Assembly: GCF_003664185.1 (NCBI RefSeq)
Contig: NZ_RCCS01000009.1
Location: forward strand, 62,001 to 126,000
Length of the DNA: 64,000 bases
From: Tenacibaculum discolor
GTDB taxonomy: Bacteria > Bacteroidota > Bacteroidia > Flavobacteriales > Flavobacteriaceae
Direction of reading: 5' to 3'
Positions 61,471-64,000 of this stretch are shown here, one piece after another. Within the stretch, counting starts at the first letter, position 1, and each line of letters starts with the position of its first letter. The notes under the pieces are model-generated. The model searched no databases. It saw only the letters and a program-made list of their open reading frames with translations, and was not told the origin of the DNA. The position numbers and the translations under genes were made by a program.

Positions 61471-62544
61471 ATGAAAACTATATATACAATCGCCCTTGCC
61501 GCATCACTTTTAGCATTAAGCTGTGGTAAAAAAGAAACAACAAACAATAACAACAAACCAACAGTAGCTGTAAAAGTTACTAAAGTAACCGCTAATGATA
61601 ACAATCCGTTTATAACAGCAAGCGGAAAAGTGGAAGCTACCAACAGTGCTGAATTAAGTACTCGTATGATGGGTTATGTAACTAACATACACGTAAAAGT
61701 TGGTGATAAAGTAAACAAAGGTCAATTATTATTATCTATCAATAACAGCGATTTACAAGCTAAGAAAGCTCAAGTAGAGGCTAACATTATTAAAGCGAAA
61801 GCAGGATTTTCAAGTGCTGAAAAAGATTACAATCGCTTTAAAAACTTATTTGAACAAAATAGCGCTTCTCAAAAGGAGTTTGACGATATCACTGTTCATT
61901 ACAATGTTGCCAAAGCTAATTTAGAAGCTGCAAAACAGATGAGAAATGAAATCAATTCTCAGTTTGCTTACACGAATATCAGAGCCCCATTTTCAGGAGT
62001 GGTAACTAACAAATTTATCGATAAAGGTGCAATGGCGAATCCTGGAATGCCTTTAATTTCTGTAGAAGGAAAAGGCGGGTTTGAAGTTACTGCGTTAGTA
62101 CCAGAAAGTGATATTTCTCAAATTAAAAAAGATACTAAGGTTGATGTAACTATCAAATCAATCAACAAAACAGTTACAGGTAACGTATCAGAAGTAAGTA
62201 CCTCAGCAAAAAACACAGGAGGACAATACTTAGTTAAAATTAACCTAGATAAAACCGATGTGAAATTGTTATCAGGAATGTTTGCTACTGTTCAGTTTCC
62301 TGTTGAAAAAACACAAAAAAGTACTGACATGGTTTTAATTCCGTCAGAAGCTTTAGTACACAAAGGACAACTATCAGGAATTTATACGGTAAGTCAAAGT
62401 AATACTGCTGTATTGCGTTGGTTACGCTTAGGAAGAACTTTTGGAGATCAAGTAGAAGTTTTATCAGGTTTATCTGCCAATGAAAGTTATATCGTTTCTT
62501 CTGAAGGTAAGCTATACAACGGAGCGAACATTACAATTAAATAA
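61471..62544 (+). CDS. RND efflux periplasmic adaptor (membrane-fusion) lipoprotein
   Basis: A 357-residue protein with a lipoprotein signal (LLALSCGKK, Cys near residue 18). It has a split lipoyl domain (ASGKVEATNSAELSTRMMGY...GQLLLSINNSDLQ and NIRAPFSGVVTNKFIDKGAM), a helical hairpin between them, and beta-barrel and membrane-proximal domains. It bridges the RND pump and the TolC channel; 20 bases after the TolC gene. Confidence 0.92.
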   Translation: MKTIYTIALAASLLALSCGKKETTNNNNKPTVAVKVTKVTANDNNPFITASGKVEATNSAELSTRMMGYVTNIHVKVGDKVNKGQLLLSINNSDLQAKKAQVEANIIKAKAGFSSAEKDYNRFKNLFEQNSASQKEFDDITVHYNVAKANLEAAKQMRNEINSQFAYTNIRAPFSGVVTNKFIDKGAMANPGMPLISVEGKGGFEVTALVPESDISQIKKDTKVDVTIKSINKTVTGNVSEVSTSAKNTGGQYLVKINLDKTDVKLLSGMFATVQFPVEKTQKSTDMVLIPSEALVHKGQLSGIYTVSQSNTAVLRWLRLGRTFGDQVEVLSGLSANESYIVSSEGKLYNGANITIK

Positions 62545-62554
62545 GTAAAAAATT

Positions 62555-62618
62555 GCGTTAGGGATAGAAGCAAGCTACCATGTAGCGCGAATAGCCCGAC
62601 CACCTAGTGGTAACGCCC
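62555..62618. repeat. Structured intergenic element (three-way-junction-like)
   Basis: GCGTTA at 62555 pairs with TAACGC at 62611. Inside are GGG/CCC with the hairpin GCTAC-CAT-GTAGC, and the hairpin CCAC-CTA-GTGG. The GC content is well above that of the surroundings. I recall very similar GCGTTAGGGAT...AGCCCGACC...AACGCCC elements scattered between genes in flavobacteria, which would make it a dispersed repeat; only one copy is in this window. Confidence 0.6.
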
Positions 62619-62631
62619 AAAATAATAAAAC

Positions 62632-64000
62632 ATGAAAGAAGGTTTAGCAGGAAAAATAGCCAAAGGGTTTATAGGCTCTAAACTTACCATATTATTAATG
62701 GTAGTGTTTATGGTAATTGGTGTGTACAGTTCTTTTTTAATTCCGAGAGAAGAAGAACCACAGATTGATGTGCCTATGGCTGACATTTTTGTAGGGTATC
62801 CAGGAGCGAGCCCTACAGAGGTAGAATCGAGAGTTATCAAACCCTTAGAAAAAATAATTTCGAACATCAAAGGAATAGAGTACGTATACTCTACTTCGAT
62901 GAAAGAACAAGGAATGGTCATTGTTCAGTTTTATGTTGGAGAAGACATCGAGCGCTCGTTCGTAAAACTATATAATGAGATTAACAAACATATGGATCAA
63001 ATGCCGAAAGGTGTTACGATGCCTTTGGTAAAAACACGTGCAATTGATGATGTACCTATGTTAGGGTTGACATTATGGAGTGAAAACTATGATGACTATC
63101 AATTAAAACAAATGGCACAAGAACTTACCAACGAAATCGAAAAGGTAAACGATGTAGCGATTACTCAAAAAATTGGAGGTAGAAATCGTGAAGTACGTGT
63201 TGTAATAGATAAAGATAAATTAGCTGCAAGTGGACTAGACTTTTTATCGGTTACTAAAATGCTAAAAGCCAGCAATCAGCAACTGAGTGCTGGAAGTTAT
63301 GATAAAAATGATACCGAGTTTTTAGTAACTACAGGAAAGTTTTTACAATCTGCTGAAGATGTTAAAAACTTAGTCGTTGGTGTACAACAAAATCAACCAA
63401 TTTATTTAAAACAAGTTGCGAACGTACTAGACGGTCCAGAAATTCCTAAAAACTATGTAAGTTTTGGGTACGGACAAGCGAGTAGTAATGCTTCGACATA
63501 TCAATCAGAATATCCAGCGGTAACCATATCGGTAGCTAAACGAAAAGGTGCAGATGCAATGCAAATTGCCGATGTTATTTTAGCTAAGGTTGATCATTTA
63601 CGCACCAACTTAATTCCTGATGATGTACATGTTGAAGTTACACGTAACTATGGTGAAACAGCATCTCAAAAAGTGTCAGAATTATTATTACACTTAATCG
63701 GTGCAATTATTGCCGTAACTTTAGTCGTAATGTTAGCCATGGGATGGCGAGGTGGTTTAGTGGTATTCTTATCAGTTCCCATCACTTTTGCGCTTACCTT
63801 GTTAAGTTACTACATGTTAGATTATACCTTAAACAGAATTACCTTATTTGCTTTGGTATTTGTAACAGGTATTGTGGTAGATGATTCCATTATTATTGCC
63901 GAAAATATGCATAGGCATTTTAAAATGAAACGATTACCGTTTAAGCAAGCTGCCTTATATGCTATTAACGAAGTAGGTAACCCAACTATATTAGCCACTT
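62632..64000 (+). CDS. RND efflux permease (3' end outside window)
   Basis: The ATG at 62632 opens a frame of 456 codons that reaches the right edge. It has a first transmembrane helix (about 18-36), the porter domain with VGYPGASPTEVESRV and IKGIEYVYSTS, KIGGRNREVRVVID, then TM helices 2-4 with LFALVFVTGIVVDDSIIIAE (the TM4 Asp pair that carries protons). The sequence resembles the hydrophobe/organic-compound (HAE) type rather than metal (HME) pumps. Cotranscribed with TolC and adaptor genes. Confidence 0.93.
   Translation, partial: MKEGLAGKIAKGFIGSKLTILLMVVFMVIGVYSSFLIPREEEPQIDVPMADIFVGYPGASPTEVESRVIKPLEKIISNIKGIEYVYSTSMKEQGMVIVQFYVGEDIERSFVKLYNEINKHMDQMPKGVTMPLVKTRAIDDVPMLGLTLWSENYDDYQLKQMAQELTNEIEKVNDVAITQKIGGRNREVRVVIDKDKLAASGLDFLSVTKMLKASNQQLSAGSYDKNDTEFLVTTGKFLQSAEDVKNLVVGVQQNQPIYLKQVANVLDGPEIPKNYVSFGYGQASSNASTYQSEYPAVTISVAKRKGADAMQIADVILAKVDHLRTNLIPDDVHVEVTRNYGETASQKVSELLLHLIGAIIAVTLVVMLAMGWRGGLVVFLSVPITFALTLLSYYMLDYTLNRITLFALVFVTGIVVDDSIIIAENMHRHFKMKRLPFKQAALYAINEVGNPTILAT

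Overview
The window is AT-rich DNA from a member of the Bacteroidota, almost certainly a marine Flavobacteriaceae species (Tenacibaculum-like is my inference). The evidence is a short RpoD without region 1.1, a PorT-type type IX secretion protein beside ubiE, a Bacteroidota-type T6SS, eukaryote-like ProS, and many promoters with the Bacteroidota -7 box TAnnTTTG. There is no rRNA, CRISPR array or insertion sequence.

Positions 1-32,500 are one large subtype-iii type VI secretion locus. tssB and tssC run rightward from about 30,661. Running leftward are tssE, tssF, tssH (clpV), tssG, tssN, tssK, two TssO-like single-pass proteins, a PKD-domain protein (probable tssP) and tssR. These make the sheath, baseplate, unfoldase and the Bacteroidota-specific membrane complex. 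Two payload modules follow on the same strand. Module B (about 18,660-11,790) has an Hcp/TssD with a C-terminal extension, a LAS-type metallopeptidase with a lipoprotein, a GH19 muramidase/chitinase-like effector that is frameshifted and 5'-truncated with an intact lipoprotein behind it, one more lipoprotein and a small orphan protein. Module A (11,700-327) has hcp with its own promoter and strong terminator, then vgrG, a PAAR-fusion effector, a membrane protein, a 1,100-residue VasX-like pore-former candidate, and four tandem membrane-protein paralogues that look like immunity proteins. These four have variable heads and a nearly constant 59-residue tail. A HYC_CC_PP-type small protein is cut by the left edge.

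Positions 32,780-52,130 are ordinary flavobacterial core genes: a GAF/fRMsr-like protein, a 41-residue small ORF, purH, the rod-shape operon mreB-mreC-mreD-mrdA-rodA, rpsT, two identical tRNA-Glu genes with clear promoters, proS, a Tyr/Trp- and Arg/Ser-rich lipoprotein, an OmpP1/FadL porin, a NifU-family protein, ubiE, porT, an ECF sigma-62aa-MscS operon, rpoD and rpe. A pair of G-rich-loop hairpins, each followed by an intrinsic terminator, lies between porT and the MscS gene and may encode small RNAs.

Positions 52,246-64,000 are a respiratory/stress block: an unlisted 50-residue double-glycine-leader peptide, a CBS protein, a Crp/Fnr regulator, a dihaem cytochrome (DUF3365), thioredoxin, cytochrome bd (cydAB), an SQR-like flavoprotein, a DUF2202 ferritin-like lipoprotein and a TolC/adaptor/RND efflux operon running off the right edge. 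Five palindromes of the form GTAAC-N4-GTTAC (or near variants) occur here, each exactly 36 bp upstream of a TAnnTTTG-like -7 box. This looks like a local Crp/Fnr regulon, and it is the clearest regulatory discovery in the window.
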